Shown one piece after another: positions 7,617-16,876 of a stretch of DNA of 40,239 nt (its first letter is position 1; every line of letters starts with the position of its first letter). Both the position numbers and the translations under genes were made by a program. The stretch covers positions 1,285 to 41,523 of the forward strand of contig NZ_CH724146.1 of the NCBI RefSeq assembly GCF_000153325.1. Reading direction: 5' to 3'. The notes beneath the pieces were generated by a model. That model was not told the DNA's origin and ran no database searches. It was given only the letters and a program-made list of their open reading frames with translations. Origin of the DNA: Photobacterium sp. SKA34. Lineage in GTDB: Bacteria > Pseudomonadota > Gammaproteobacteria > Enterobacterales > Vibrionaceae.

Positions 7617-10058
7617 TTATTCTTGTTTGTCTTTATTATCATCTAAATGCATCACCGCTTGAATGGTGAGATTTACTTCTGGTGAGACTAATGATGTCAG
7701 TAGATTCGCTAAGTTTTCTACTGGGCGTGCTACCGCGTGACACTCGTCATTGAGATAACCTTCGCTACGTAATGTTTTCACCAAAATACTAAAGACACCC
7801 TTATCGAAAAACTCTGGTGCATTGATCCCGTGTAAACGACTTAGACGTTGAGCAAGAACTTGGCTGTGATGCTCTAAATCATTTTTCGCCATTTCAGGCT
7901 CTGCACGCAGCAAGGTTAGCGCAATCGCATAACGTTGTAGTGTTTCTGATATCGTGCGAGCCAGTAACTGAAGGGGGCCAATACGGGCATTATTAATAGA
8001 AATATTAATCCCATCATTAAGCAATAGACGTTGGCGTACAAGCTCATCAATGATCTTATCAATTTCAGTGTTTAGCTGCGCGTTATCAAAACGTAAGAAC
8101 AATTCCGCTTTTAAGAATGGATACAGTAATTCAACTTGTTCATGAATTTCATCATTGGTTAAGCTTTGCTGCTGTACCACAATATGCGCAATCAATGACG
8201 GTAATGCGAATAAGTGAATGATGTTATTACGGTAGTAAGTCATTAAGATCGATTGTTGACGATCAAGCGAAACAATATCGCCTAATGTGTCATGCTCAAC
8301 CACGAATTTATCCATCGCAACTGCATGCTCAATCATTTGCTCGGCATTTTCTTTTGGCGTTGTACACTGGCTTGAATATGGCGTATTACGTAAGAGTTCA
8401 AGGTAGCATTCAATCTGCTGCTCTAGTACTTCGCGGCTTAACGCGCGTTGTCGTGATGCCAGTAATGCAAGAGCGCATAACGTCATTGGATTGGTTGCTG
8501 CAGCGTCGTTAATATGCGTCATCATCTTAACGGCTAAATCGTTCACTACAGACGTTAACCAGCTTGGTTTCTGCGGCTCAATTGGGTTAATGTCTTTGTG
8601 CCACTCAGGTACATTGTCATTTAAGTATTGGTTAAGTGGAATAGGTTCACCAAAGTTGACATAACCTTCGCCTAAATTACGCAACTTACGCAATGTTCGA
8701 ATAACTTGGCCGACATTCTCTTTCTCTTTGCGCTTACCTTGCAACTCTTTTGCGTAAGTGCCCACTTCCATTACATGCTCATAGCCGATGTACACTGGCA
8801 CTAATGTAACGGGGCGATTTAAACCACGCAGCATGGCTTGAATAGTCATTGAAAGCATCCCGGTTTTCGCCGGTAATAATCGACCGGTACGCGAACGACC
8901 ACCTTCACTAAAGTATTCAACTGAATATCCTTTAGTAAATAACTCAGATAAGTATTCACGGAATACTGTTGAGTACAGGCGATCACCACGGAAACTACGA
9001 CGGATAAAGAACGCACCACCACGACGGAAAATAGGACCAGCAGGGAAGAAGTTTAAGTTAATGCCAGCGGCAATGTGTGGTGGTACTAAGCCTTCGTTGT
9101 AAAGCACGTAAGAAAGCAGTAAGTAGTCCATGTGACTTCGGTGACAGGGCACATACACAATTTCATGACCATCTTGTGCTAAACGACGCACACGTTGGGC
9201 ATTTTTGATATTTAAACCTTGGTAAAGTTTGGTCCATAGCCAGCGTAGGAAACGCTCACCGTTTTTGATCAGTGGATAAGAGAAATCTGCCGCAATTTCT
9301 TCCATCATACCGATGGCTTCTTTACGTACTTTTTCAACCGGCACTTGGCGGCTGATCGCTTCTTCTTGTACTACTTTATCAATGGCTTTAGAGGCAAGTA
9401 GACGTTTAAACAGTAGTTGACGATCAGGCAGGCGTGGGCCTGATGTCGCAATTTGCTGTCGCGAAAAATGGATTTTTGCCACGCGTGCTAGTTTTTGTGC
9501 AATAGCATCATCGGTACCATGATGATCGGCCATATAACGAAGCGAGACTGGCGTACTTAAACGCACTAAACAGTCACGACCATGAGTTAAAATAGCCCAG
9601 AATTTTGCGGGTCCATTTAATGGACGTAAGGTTGCTTTACGATTAGATTCTTTACCCGGTGCTCGTCCCCATAAAATAGAAGCTGGCACTAACTGAACGT
9701 TTAACTCAGGATCTTGTTTGTGTTGCTCAAGTAACTCGGTAAAGAGTTCAATCGAATCTTGAGGTAAAGCATTATTAGTGCCAAATACACTCGGGCCTTC
9801 AGCAACAAAGACAAAACGTGGAAAGCTATGACCATTAACTTCTAATTTAGTTAATGGATCGGGAAGTCCCAATGCTTTAGCGCTGCTACGCAGTGTTAAT
9901 AAGTCAGTATTAGAGCAATACGGTAAAATATAGGCGATTGGTCGCTCTAAATCTAACTCTAAATCAGCAACAGGATCAGATGGAATGGTTGCTGGTTTAA
10001 CTAATAAAGAAAGCGGCAACTTTAATAATTGTTGATAAAATTTTTGCCAACGTGACAT
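7617..10058 (-). CDS. plsB: PlsB, glycerol-3-phosphate acyltransferase
   Basis: Inner-membrane-associated enzyme that acylates sn-glycerol-3-phosphate at position 1, the first step of phospholipid synthesis. The open frame extends to 10094, but the ATG at 10058 (MSRWQKFYQ) gives 813 residues and places the catalytic HX4D motif (HRSHMD) at His306-Asp311, the same numbering as in E. coli. Other acyltransferase motifs are [28 protein letters not shown] and PVYIGYE. GAGG lies about 12 nt upstream of the chosen start. The gene is divergent from lexA, as in the E. coli plsB/dgkA-lexA region, but dgkA is absent here. Confidence 0.95.
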   Translation of the reverse strand: MSRWQKFYQQLLKLPLSLLVKPATIPSDPVADLELDLERPIAYILPYCSNTDLLTLRSSAKALGLPDPLTKLEVNGHSFPRFVFVAEGPSVFGTNNALPQDSIELFTELLEQHKQDPELNVQLVPASILWGRAPGKESNRKATLRPLNGPAKFWAILTHGRDCLVRLSTPVSLRYMADHHGTDDAIAQKLARVAKIHFSRQQIATSGPRLPDRQLLFKRLLASKAIDKVVQEEAISRQVPVEKVRKEAIGMMEEIAADFSYPLIKNGERFLRWLWTKLYQGLNIKNAQRVRRLAQDGHEIVYVPCHRSHMDYLLLSYVLYNEGLVPPHIAAGINLNFFPAGPIFRRGGAFFIRRSFRGDRLYSTVFREYLSELFTKGYSVEYFSEGGRSRTGRLLPAKTGMLSMTIQAMLRGLNRPVTLVPVYIGYEHVMEVGTYAKELQGKRKEKENVGQVIRTLRKLRNLGEGYVNFGEPIPLNQYLNDNVPEWHKDINPIEPQKPSWLTSVVNDLAVKMMTHINDAAATNPMTLCALALLASRQRALSREVLEQQIECYLELLRNTPYSSQCTTPKENAEQMIEHAVAMDKFVVEHDTLGDIVSLDRQQSILMTYYRNNIIHLFALPSLIAHIVVQQQSLTNDEIHEQVELLYPFLKAELFLRFDNAQLNTEIDKIIDELVRQRLLLNDGINISINNARIGPLQLLARTISETLQRYAIALTLLRAEPEMAKNDLEHHSQVLAQRLSRLHGINAPEFFDKGVFSILVKTLRSEGYLNDECHAVARPVENLANLLTSLVSPEVNLTIQAVMHLDDNKDKQE

Positions 10059-10366
10059 ATTTATAACGAGCCTCAGAATCTTAATGCGCCGCAAGGATAG
10101 CAGAAAATGATTGATTTCATGCAGCTAAAATACAGTTGATAGCATTTAAATTATCATTTTTTATGGTCTTTTATTGTTTCTTTTTGAACGATTAGCGGTT
10201 TAAAAAACAATCTGGCATGACCAGTGAGTTAAATCTAATTGATTCTACTGAAATTATTATATCTGCGAGGCGGCTGTTATTTTTCTAGTACGTAAACTCT
10301 GATAGGTTTGAATAACTGATCAAATTGGTGTTTTCGTAAACAATTGCCTTTTAATGTGGCTGAACA
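10059..10366. other. plsB-lexA divergent intergenic region
   Basis: About 310 bp between the plsB start and the first LexA box. It is AT-rich and must hold the plsB promoter and the upstream part of the lexA promoter. No repeat, RNA gene or strong promoter could be picked out by eye. The lexA -10 (TATACT at 10372) lies inside the LexA box just to the right. Confidence 0.4.
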
Positions 10367-10382
10367 CTGGATATACTCACAG
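10367..10382 (+). promoter_or_regulatory. LexA (SOS) box 1
   Basis: CTGGATATACTCACAG fits the core CTG-N10-CAG, with one departure from CTGT-N8-ACAG. It contains a TATACT -10-like hexamer. Its right 12 bases match the first lexA operator of E. coli. Confidence 0.85.
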
Positions 10383-10386
10383 TGAA

Positions 10387-10402
10387 CTGTATAAAAAGAC
10401 AG
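10387..10402 (+). promoter_or_regulatory. LexA (SOS) box 2
   Basis: CTGTATAAAAAGACAG is a perfect CTGT-N8-ACAG operator, starting 20 bp after box 1 and ending 7 bp before the lexA ATG. Tandem operators at this spacing imply autorepression of lexA. Confidence 0.88.
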
Positions 10403-10409
10403 GTGACTC

Positions 10410-11030
10410 ATGAAGCCGTTGACATTACGCCAACAAGAAGTCTTTGATTTAATCAAAGCAAAAATAGACGAAACAGGTATGCCACCGACACGTGCTGAAA
10501 TTGCACGTGAACTAGGCTTTCGCTCTGCGAATGCGGCAGAAGAACATTTAAAAGCATTAGCACGTAAAGAAGTGTTGGAAATTATTCCAGGCGCATCGCG
10601 TGGTATTCGCTTACTTGTCAATCAAGAAGAGCCTGAAGAGCAGGGACTACCACTGATTGGCCGTGTCGCTGCTGGCGAACCGATTTTAGCGCAAGAACAT
10701 GTTGAAGCGCATTATGAAGTCGATCCTATGTTATTTAAACCTCGTGCCGACTTTTTACTTCGTGTAAATGGGATGAGTATGAAAAACATCGGAATTATGG
10801 ATGGCGACTTGTTAGCTGTACATAAAACCCAAGATGTTCATAACGGTCAAGTTGTGGTTGCACGTGTTGATGACGATGTAACAGTTAAGCGTCTTGATAA
10901 GCAAGGAGCCAAAGTGTTACTCCATGCAGAAAACGAAGAGTTTTCACCCATTGAAGTTGATCTTGAGCATCAAAGTTTAACCATTGAAGGTATTGCTGTT
11001 GGTGTGATCCGAAACGCTAATTGGATGTGA
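10410..11030 (+). CDS. lexA: LexA, SOS-response repressor and self-cleaving protease
   Basis: Represses SOS genes and undergoes RecA-stimulated autocleavage after DNA damage. The 206 residues comprise an N-terminal winged helix (about 1-70, with the recognition segment [20 protein letters not shown]) and a C-terminal S24-type protease domain. The scissile bond Ala88-Gly89 is in VAAGEP, the catalytic serine is Ser123 in GMSMKN, and the catalytic lysine is Lys160 in VTVKRL; all are offset by +4 from E. coli. The start is fixed by AGGTG and by the two LexA boxes immediately upstream. A strong terminator follows, so the gene is monocistronic here and is not joined to dinF. Confidence 0.98.
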   Translation: MKPLTLRQQEVFDLIKAKIDETGMPPTRAEIARELGFRSANAAEEHLKALARKEVLEIIPGASRGIRLLVNQEEPEEQGLPLIGRVAAGEPILAQEHVEAHYEVDPMLFKPRADFLLRVNGMSMKNIGIMDGDLLAVHKTQDVHNGQVVVARVDDDVTVKRLDKQGAKVLLHAENEEFSPIEVDLEHQSLTIEGIAVGVIRNANWM

Positions 11031-11060
11031 TGGTTATTGAACGACGGATTGAGTGAAGCC

Positions 11061-11090
11061 AAAAAAGTGCAGTTAAAGCTGCACTTTTTT
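11061..11090 (+). terminator. Intrinsic terminator of lexA
   Basis: The 12-bp stem AAAAAAGTGCAG (11061-11072) / CTGCACTTTTTT (11079-11090) has a 6-nt loop and a terminal T run. Confidence 0.92.
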
Positions 11091-11131
11091 ATTGTCTTAA
11101 GAAAATGACTGGTAAACTTTGCAAATCTAAC

Positions 11132-11146
11132 TGATAATTATTATCA
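11132..11146. promoter_or_regulatory. Fur box (perfect 7-1-7 palindrome)
   Basis: TGATAATTATTATCA matches the 7-1-7 Fur consensus TGATAATnATTATCA at every defined position. It is centred 32 bp before the start codon of the downstream methyltransferase-like gene. This implies repression of that gene by iron-loaded Fur; it is inferred from sequence only. Confidence 0.8.
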
Positions 11147-11170
11147 TCCTTTATTCATAAGGAGATAATA

Positions 11171-11968
11171 ATGACGAAAATAAAGCGCTACACCATTCCT
11201 TCTGATTTACTTCAACCTCTTTGGTATCGCAGCCGAGAAAGCTTAGCCGATGACGGTCTTATTTATGATCCAGTGGCTGCTGTAGCATGTCGTCAATGTT
11301 ATCTCGAACCTGACTGTGTAGGGCAACAAGTTCCTCAACGCCAACTTTTACATGCCACTTTAACTTTGCAGTGCGATAAACAAGTTAAAGACTTCTTAAC
11401 TCGATATCCTTATGGGCAGGTTGTTAATGTTGATGCTGGGCTTGATACTCGCTTTTACCGCTTAGATAACGGACGTTGTCGTTGGTTTGAGTTAGATACC
11501 GATGAAAATTTACTTTGGCGAGAGAAACTATTTCATCGCAGTGATCGTTATATGCTGAAAACGGGTTCAGTCACCGATCTCAGTTGGTTAAAGCGTTTAC
11601 CGAAAAGTGTTCAAACACCGATACTTTTAATTTGCGATCAAGCACTATTAGCCTGTAATTCAGCGCAATTAGCGACATTTATCCAACGTATGGGGTGTAG
11701 TTTTAGCCAAATGGAAATGTGTATCGTGGTTGCGGGCGATCTGTGCCATTTCCCAATTGCAAAAAAGATGGGGTGCGGTGAATACCATCATGGTTATCGC
11801 GATCCTGCGCAACAAATGATTAATTGGTTGCCATGGGCTGAGTTGATTGATTGTTTTAGCCCGTTTGATAATCCCTGTCCGAGATGGCGAACATGGCAAC
11901 GTTGGATTGCTAAAATGCCCAGTATGAAATATCGATTAACGCCTGTTGTTGTTCATTTGAAATTATAG
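11171..11968 (+). CDS. LCM-family S-adenosylmethionine-dependent methyltransferase, putative
   Basis: The 265-residue protein resembles the leucine carboxyl methyltransferase (LCM/PpmA/TcmP-like) family. The diagnostic segment is VVNVDAGLDTRFYRL, corresponding to the SAM-binding VVNLGAGLDTR motif, followed by WFELDTDENLLWREKL (the acidic post-II region) and a later ILLICDQALL strand. The canonical first Gly of the GAGLDTR loop is Asp here. An AAGGAG ribosome binding site lies 6 nt before the ATG. The gene stands alone between the lexA terminator and the oxidase cluster, behind a perfect Fur box, so iron-starvation expression is likely. The substrate is unknown; in other bacteria family members act on small molecules such as polyketides as well as on proteins. 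Confidence 0.75.
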   Translation: MTKIKRYTIPSDLLQPLWYRSRESLADDGLIYDPVAAVACRQCYLEPDCVGQQVPQRQLLHATLTLQCDKQVKDFLTRYPYGQVVNVDAGLDTRFYRLDNGRCRWFELDTDENLLWREKLFHRSDRYMLKTGSVTDLSWLKRLPKSVQTPILLICDQALLACNSAQLATFIQRMGCSFSQMEMCIVVAGDLCHFPIAKKMGCGEYHHGYRDPAQQMINWLPWAELIDCFSPFDNPCPRWRTWQRWIAKMPSMKYRLTPVVVHLKL

Positions 11969-11973
11969 CAAGG

Positions 11974-11987
11974 TAGTAATATTACTA
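11974..11987. repeat. 14-bp perfect palindrome after the methyltransferase gene
   Basis: TAGTAATATTACTA is self-complementary over 14 bp and lies 6 nt after the stop codon. It has no GC-rich stem or T run, so it is not a convincing terminator. It may be chance in AT-rich DNA. Confidence 0.3.
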
Positions 11988-12324
11988 TCGTTGATATAAA
12001 GAAGGCTCCTCGTGATTGTTCTAACTCATTGATATTGTGATACATGATAGCGAGTAGTTTATTTGTATCTATATATCAAAGTGTTATCTACTTTTTTGTT
12101 AGTTATTTTATATGCATGATTCTTTGCGTATTCTGCGATTCCTGCCTACGTTAAATATATCGAGACATTTTTATGTGTTGGTATGTGCTATTCAATAAAT
12201 GCTTTAAATAATAAAAAATAAATGATGCCGCTTTGATAGCTCAGTTGCACCATTATTAATAGAAGCATTCTGCCACATAAAACTCGTGCAATTGCAAATT
12301 TGGATGACAGGGGAGGTCAGAGCG
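11988..12324. other. Intergenic region upstream of the cytochrome oxidase operon
   Basis: About 340 bp of AT-rich DNA before coxB. It should contain the promoter of the coxBA-ctaG-coxC operon. No convincing CRP, FNR or ArcA site was found by eye. The strong ribosome binding site GGGGAGG at 12310-12316 sets the coxB start at 12325. Confidence 0.4.
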
Positions 12325-13467
12325 ATGGTTCGTTCATTGATCGCAGGAATCGCGAGTGTACTTTTCTCAATGCCGCTGATGGCTGACACCATGCAGCTTA
12401 ATATGACACCGGGTGTAACGGCGGTGAGTCAGAATGTGTATGGCCTTCATATGACCATTCTCTACATTTGTATCGCGATTGGTGTGGTGGTATTCGGGGT
12501 AATGTTTTGGGCTATCTTTCACCATCGCAAGTCAAAAGGCGCAAAGCCTGCTTCATTCCATGAAAGTACTAAAGTAGAAATTATCTGGACGCTGATCCCC
12601 TTTATTATCTTAATTGCCATGGCTATACCTGCCACAAAAACATTGATAGCAATGGAAGATACCTCCAAATCTGATGTGACTATCCTTGTGACAGGCTCGC
12701 AATGGAAGTGGCATTACAGCTATTTCAACCAAGATGTCGAATATTACTCCCACCTTGCTACAAGTGCTGAACAAATCAGCAATCAACGACAAAAGCGTGA
12801 CAACTATTTATTAGAAGTTGATTACCCCTTAGTTCTTCCTGTTGGGAAAAAAGTACGTTTTTTGGTCACCTCACAAGATGTGATCCACTCATGGTGGGTA
12901 CCGGCTTTTGCGGTGAAAAAAGATGCTAACCCTGGCTTTATTAATGAGGCGTGGACAAAAATTGATAAGCCTGGCATTTACCGTGGACAGTGTGCTGAAT
13001 TATGCGGTAAAGATCATGGTTTTATGCCGATTGTGGTTATAGCCAAGCCGCAAGCAGAATACGATGATTGGTTACAGCAAACTAAGATCACTCAACGTAA
13101 AGCGCGTGAAGAAGAGCAGCGTTTGTTAGACATGCAAATGTCATTAGATGAGCTTATGACGCTGGGTGAAAAAACCTATACCGCTCGTTGTGCAATGTGT
13201 CATCAAGCTAACGGTCAAGGTATTTCTGGGGCATTTCCTGCACTGGCTGGCGAAGGGGTTTCAATTGATCCTAAAAGTAAGTTAGAGCACATAAGCGTTG
13301 TTGTTCACGGCAAGACAGGTACAGCAATGCAAGCGTTTGGTCCACAGCTGAGTTTGAAAGAATTAGCCGCTGTTATTACCTATGAGCGTAATGCGTGGGG
13401 AAATAATACTGGAGAATCGGTGCAGGCGGCGGAAGTACAAGCAATTAAAAATGGCCAGCAATTATAA
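12325..13467 (+). CDS. coxB: Cytochrome c oxidase subunit II with fused cytochrome c domain (caa3-type)
   Basis: Binds the CuA centre and accepts electrons for oxygen reduction. The open frame reaches 12286, but GGGGAGG 8 nt before the ATG at 12325 and a signal-like N-terminus (MVRSLIAGIASVLFSMPLMA) support 380 residues. Two membrane helices follow, then a cupredoxin domain with CuA ligands Cys223, Cys227 and His231 in CAELCGKDH and the upstream HSWWVPAF histidine. A C-terminal cytochrome c domain carries heme motif CAMCH (289-293), so this is a caa3-type enzyme able to accept electrons through its own heme. First gene of the oxidase operon; coxA starts 12 nt downstream. Confidence 0.95.
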   Translation: MVRSLIAGIASVLFSMPLMADTMQLNMTPGVTAVSQNVYGLHMTILYICIAIGVVVFGVMFWAIFHHRKSKGAKPASFHESTKVEIIWTLIPFIILIAMAIPATKTLIAMEDTSKSDVTILVTGSQWKWHYSYFNQDVEYYSHLATSAEQISNQRQKRDNYLLEVDYPLVLPVGKKVRFLVTSQDVIHSWWVPAFAVKKDANPGFINEAWTKIDKPGIYRGQCAELCGKDHGFMPIVVIAKPQAEYDDWLQQTKITQRKAREEEQRLLDMQMSLDELMTLGEKTYTARCAMCHQANGQGISGAFPALAGEGVSIDPKSKLEHISVVVHGKTGTAMQAFGPQLSLKELAAVITYERNAWGNNTGESVQAAEVQAIKNGQQL

Positions 13468-13479
13468 AGGAGAGTAAGC

Positions 13480-15099
13480 ATGACGGATACAATGCGCCAA
13501 CAAGCTGAAATTGATACTGCTGGCTGTACTGACACAGAACACGACCATCATGCGCACCCAGCGAGAGGGCTAAAACGTTGGTTGTTTACTACCAATCATA
13601 AAGATATCGGCACCCTATATTTGCTGTTTAGTTTAACCATGTTTTTTGTTGGCGGTGCAATGGCGATGGTTATTCGGGCTGAATTATTTCAACCGGGTTT
13701 ACAGTTAGTTGAGCCCAACTTTTTTAATCAGATGACCACCGTTCATGGCTTAATTATGGTGTTTGGCGCCGTGATGCCCGCTTTCACCGGACTGGCTAAC
13801 TGGATGATCCCAATGATGATTGGGGCGCCAGATATGGCTTTACCAAGGATGAATAACTGGAGTTTCTGGATTCTTCCTTTTGCATTTAGCTTGTTGTTAG
13901 CTTCTCTTTTTATGGAAGGAGGCGGGCCTAATTTTGGTTGGACATTCTATGCGCCACTTTCAACAACATATAGCCCACCGAGTACGGGATTGTTTGTATT
14001 TGCCATTCACATCATGGGAATAAGCTCGATCATGGGAGCGATTAATGTTGTCGTGACCATCGTGAACATGCGCGCGCCAGGGATGACGTATATGAAAATG
14101 CCCCTCTTTGTTTGGACATGGTTGATCACCGCATTTTTACTTATCGCGGTCATGCCTGTTTTAGCAGGCGCTGTGACCATGGTATTAACCGATAAATATT
14201 TTGGTACGAGCTTTTTTGATGCGGCGGGTGGTGGCGATCCTGTGATGTTCCAGCATATTTTCTGGTTCTTTGGTCACCCTGAAGTTTATATTATGATTTT
14301 ACCGAGTTTTGGTATTATTTCTGCCATTATCCCTGCTTTTTCGCGCAAGAAACTCTTTGGTTATAGCTCTATGGTATACGCCACGGCATCCATTGCTGGG
14401 TTAAGCTTTGTGGTCTGGGCACACCATATGTTCACTACGGGAATGCCTGTCGCGGCAGAACTGTTTTTCATGTATTGCACCATGTTGATTTCAGTACCTA
14501 CGGGGGTGAAAGTCTTTAACTGGGTTGCAACGATGTGGCGAGGCTCATTAACTTTTGAAGTGCCAATGTTGTTTGCTATTGCGTTTATTGTGCTGTTTAC
14601 CATTGGCGGCTTTTCTGGATTGATGCTCGCTATTACGCCTGCTGATTTTCAATATCATGATACCTATTTTGTCGTTGCCCATTTCCATTATGTGTTAGTC
14701 ACTGGCGCAATCTTTTCGATCATGGCTGCAGCCTATTATTGGTTACCAAAGTGGACGGGGCACATGTTTGATGAGCGTTTGGCGCAATGGCATTTTTGGT
14801 GCTCGCTAATCTCGGTCAACATCTTATTTTTCCCCATGCACTTTTTAGGATTGGCGGGTATGCCACGTCGTATTCCTGACTATGCTCTGCAATTTGCAGA
14901 TATAAATGCAGTGGTCAGTATTGGTGGTTTCCTATTTGGGTTCTCTCAATTGATATTTATTGCGGTCTTAGTGAAATGTATTCGAGGGGGAGAGAAAGCA
15001 GCAGCCAAACCATGGGAAGGTGCCGAAGGATTGGAGTGGACAGTCGCATCACCTGCGCCATATCACACCTTTTCAACACCGCCGAAAATTGATCCTTAG
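13480..15099 (+). CDS. coxA: Cytochrome c oxidase subunit I (aa3-type catalytic subunit)
   Basis: Catalytic subunit with heme a and the heme a3-CuB centre; reduces O2 to water and pumps protons. The 539 residues form about twelve helices. Ligands are visible: His89 in TTVHGLIMVFG (heme a), His266 and cross-linked Tyr270 in GHPEVY with the D-channel Glu268, His315-His316 (CuB), His401 (heme a3) and His403 (heme a) in VAHFHYVL. The HPEVY glutamate places it in the A1 group of heme-copper oxidases. A good ribosome binding site (AAGGAGAG) precedes the ATG. ctaG follows within 10 nt. Confidence 0.97.
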   Translation: MTDTMRQQAEIDTAGCTDTEHDHHAHPARGLKRWLFTTNHKDIGTLYLLFSLTMFFVGGAMAMVIRAELFQPGLQLVEPNFFNQMTTVHGLIMVFGAVMPAFTGLANWMIPMMIGAPDMALPRMNNWSFWILPFAFSLLLASLFMEGGGPNFGWTFYAPLSTTYSPPSTGLFVFAIHIMGISSIMGAINVVVTIVNMRAPGMTYMKMPLFVWTWLITAFLLIAVMPVLAGAVTMVLTDKYFGTSFFDAAGGGDPVMFQHIFWFFGHPEVYIMILPSFGIISAIIPAFSRKKLFGYSSMVYATASIAGLSFVVWAHHMFTTGMPVAAELFFMYCTMLISVPTGVKVFNWVATMWRGSLTFEVPMLFAIAFIVLFTIGGFSGLMLAITPADFQYHDTYFVVAHFHYVLVTGAIFSIMAAAYYWLPKWTGHMFDERLAQWHFWCSLISVNILFFPMHFLGLAGMPRRIPDYALQFADINAVVSIGGFLFGFSQLIFIAVLVKCIRGGEKAAAKPWEGAEGLEWTVASPAPYHTFSTPPKIDP

Positions 15100-15107
15100 G
15101 AGGCGTG

Positions 15108-15677
15108 ATGGATGAGCCGAAAAAACAGCGATCATTGTGGGGGTTAATTGCAGCAGCGGTTGGGATGTTTGGTTTTGCTTTTGCGTTGGTCCCCCTTTAT
15201 GACGTGTTCTGTGACATTACAGGGATTAACGGAAAAACCGCATCAACGCCAACAGAAACCAGTGAGCGTATTGATACTAGCCGAGAAGTGACGGTTGAAT
15301 TTGTCGCCTATATTAATCCTGGCGTGAGGTGGCAATTTACGCCGCGGGTAAAGCAAATCAAGGTGCACCCTGGTGAAACGAAAATCATCAAATACGATGC
15401 GAAAAACTTAAATAAAGTCGCCACTATCGGACAAGCTGTGCCTTCGGTAACACCGGGCGTGGCGGCGAAGTACTTCAATAAAATCGAATGTTTTTGTTTT
15501 AACCATCAGCCTTTAGGGGGTGGTGAAAACGCAGAATTGCCGTTGGTGTTTTATATCGACCCTGACTTGCCGAAAGAGATAGAAACGCTGACTTTAGCTT
15601 ACACCCTATTCAACGTTGCCACAGATAATCCAACGGTTGAGCAACACAGTGAGGTGGATAATGTCAAAGCTCTATAG
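15108..15677 (+). CDS. ctaG: CtaG/Cox11, copper chaperone for the CuB site
   Basis: Membrane-anchored periplasmic protein that delivers copper to CuB of subunit I. The 189 residues have one N-terminal membrane helix (about 10-30) and a beta-sandwich domain with the Cox11 copper motif CFCF (in IECFCFNHQPL, around 15487-15510). The open frame begins with GTG at 15105, directly after AGGAGG (15098-15103). The next codon, ATG at 15108, has more workable spacing and is preferred. The end overlaps coxC by 17 nt. Its position between coxA and coxC is standard for gammaproteobacterial aa3 oxidase clusters. Confidence 0.95.
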   Translation: MDEPKKQRSLWGLIAAAVGMFGFAFALVPLYDVFCDITGINGKTASTPTETSERIDTSREVTVEFVAYINPGVRWQFTPRVKQIKVHPGETKIIKYDAKNLNKVATIGQAVPSVTPGVAAKYFNKIECFCFNHQPLGGGENAELPLVFYIDPDLPKEIETLTLAYTLFNVATDNPTVEQHSEVDNVKAL

Positions 15678-16557
15678 TGAAACCGATAACTTACCGCCAA
15701 CAACGAAATATTATGTCCCCGATGAAAGTGCATGGCCTATTGTGGGGGCAATCGCCTTATTTCTTATAGCCCTAGGTGCTGGCGCGACTGTCGGAGATCT
15801 GTTTGGCGGTCAAGGTCCTTGGATCTTACTGGTAGGTGTTGGGCTCATTTTGTTGATGCTAGTGGGTTGGTTCCGTGATGTGATCCGAGAATCTATGGCA
15901 GGGCTTTATAGTGTGCAGATGGATCGCTCTTTTCGTCAAGGAATGAGCTGGTTTATTTTCTCGGAAGTGATGTTCTTTGCCGCTTTTTTTGGCGCGCTAT
16001 TTTATGCCCGAATGATTGCGGTGCCATGGCTCGGTGGTGCAAGCAATAATGCCATGACTAATGCCGTGTTGTGGCCAGATTTTGTAGCGATGTGGCCATT
16101 AGAAAAAACGCCAGATGGCACAGAAACACAAGCAATGGGACCAATAGGCTTGCCGCTTTATAACACTATTTTATTGCTGACATCATCGGTTACATTACAT
16201 TTTGCTCACACTGCATTAGAGCAAAATAATCGCCCTCGATTGAAGTTATTACTATTACTGACGGTATTGCTAGGCGCGGTGTTTGTGTACTTACAAGGGG
16301 TCGAATATGTCCATGCCTATGAGGATATGAATCTACGATTAGATGCAGGGATTTATGGTAATACCTTTTTTATGTTAACTGGGTTTCATGGCGTTCATGT
16401 CACGCTTGGAGCGATTATCTTATTTATTGTGTGGTGTCGAATTTTAAAAGGGCACTTTACGCCTGAGCATCATTTTGCATTTCAAGCAGGCGCTTGGTAC
16501 TGGCATTTTGTTGATGTGGTGTGGTTAGGTTTGTTTTTGTTTGTTTATATTCTCTAG
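15661..16557 (+). CDS. coxC: Cytochrome c oxidase subunit III
   Basis: Structural membrane subunit that stabilises the oxidase and its proton-uptake path. The longest frame begins at 15616, but ATG 15661 is preceded by GAGG 6 nt upstream and gives 298 residues, the usual size. The protein shows seven hydrophobic helices and typical segments such as WFIFSEVMFFAAFFGALFYAR, TGFHGVHVTLGAI and AGAWYWHFVDVVWLGLFLFVY, including the conserved His and Glu residues of subunit III. It is the last gene of the coxBA-ctaG-coxC run; the next gene lies on the other strand. Confidence 0.96.
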   Translation: MSKLYSETDNLPPTTKYYVPDESAWPIVGAIALFLIALGAGATVGDLFGGQGPWILLVGVGLILLMLVGWFRDVIRESMAGLYSVQMDRSFRQGMSWFIFSEVMFFAAFFGALFYARMIAVPWLGGASNNAMTNAVLWPDFVAMWPLEKTPDGTETQAMGPIGLPLYNTILLLTSSVTLHFAHTALEQNNRPRLKLLLLLTVLLGAVFVYLQGVEYVHAYEDMNLRLDAGIYGNTFFMLTGFHGVHVTLGAIILFIVWCRILKGHFTPEHHFAFQAGAWYWHFVDVVWLGLFLFVYIL

Positions 16558-16579
16558 TGTTTATTTTGAACATACAAGG

Positions 16580-16786
16580 TTAATACGGACGAGGGTTGGG
16601 GGTGATAACCCCTGTTAATAAAGCAATCACAATCAGGCCAAAAACAACGACAGATAAGCCAATACGCCAGCCTAAGTAATACGACATTGGGCGTGACGAT
16701 TGACCTTTTAACATGATTGGGAGTGCTTTAAAAAGATTGACGATGATCACCAGTAATAAGCCGAGAAGCAGTATTTTTATCAACAT
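16580..16786 (-). CDS. DUF2909-type small twin-helix membrane protein
   Basis: Predicted 68-residue inner-membrane protein with two hydrophobic helices separated by a short basic loop (LKGQSSRPMSYYLGWRIG). It resembles the DUF2909 family, small proteins of unknown function often found in oxidase clusters between subunit III and SURF1. The open frame extends to 16819, but the ATG at 16786 has an AGAGG ribosome binding site 7 nt upstream on its strand and fits the family length. It is the only minus-strand gene within the oxidase cluster and is divergent from the SURF1 gene. Confidence 0.75.
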   Translation of the reverse strand: MLIKILLLGLLLVIIVNLFKALPIMLKGQSSRPMSYYLGWRIGLSVVVFGLIVIALLTGVITPNPRPY

Positions 16787-16876
16787 TAAAAGCCTCTGAT
16801 TGAGTTGGGGTGAGAACACATTAAGCGCTTATTTAAGGATAGCTGTTTTCAACCAATAGGGATGGAGGAAACATCA

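Noticed and set aside
11974..11987. Palindrome as a terminator of the methyltransferase gene
   Set aside because: The stem is entirely AT-rich in its centre and no T run follows.
16862..16876. SURF1 start at ATG 16862
   Set aside because: Its first codons contain the GGAGGAA ribosome binding site for the ATG at 16877.
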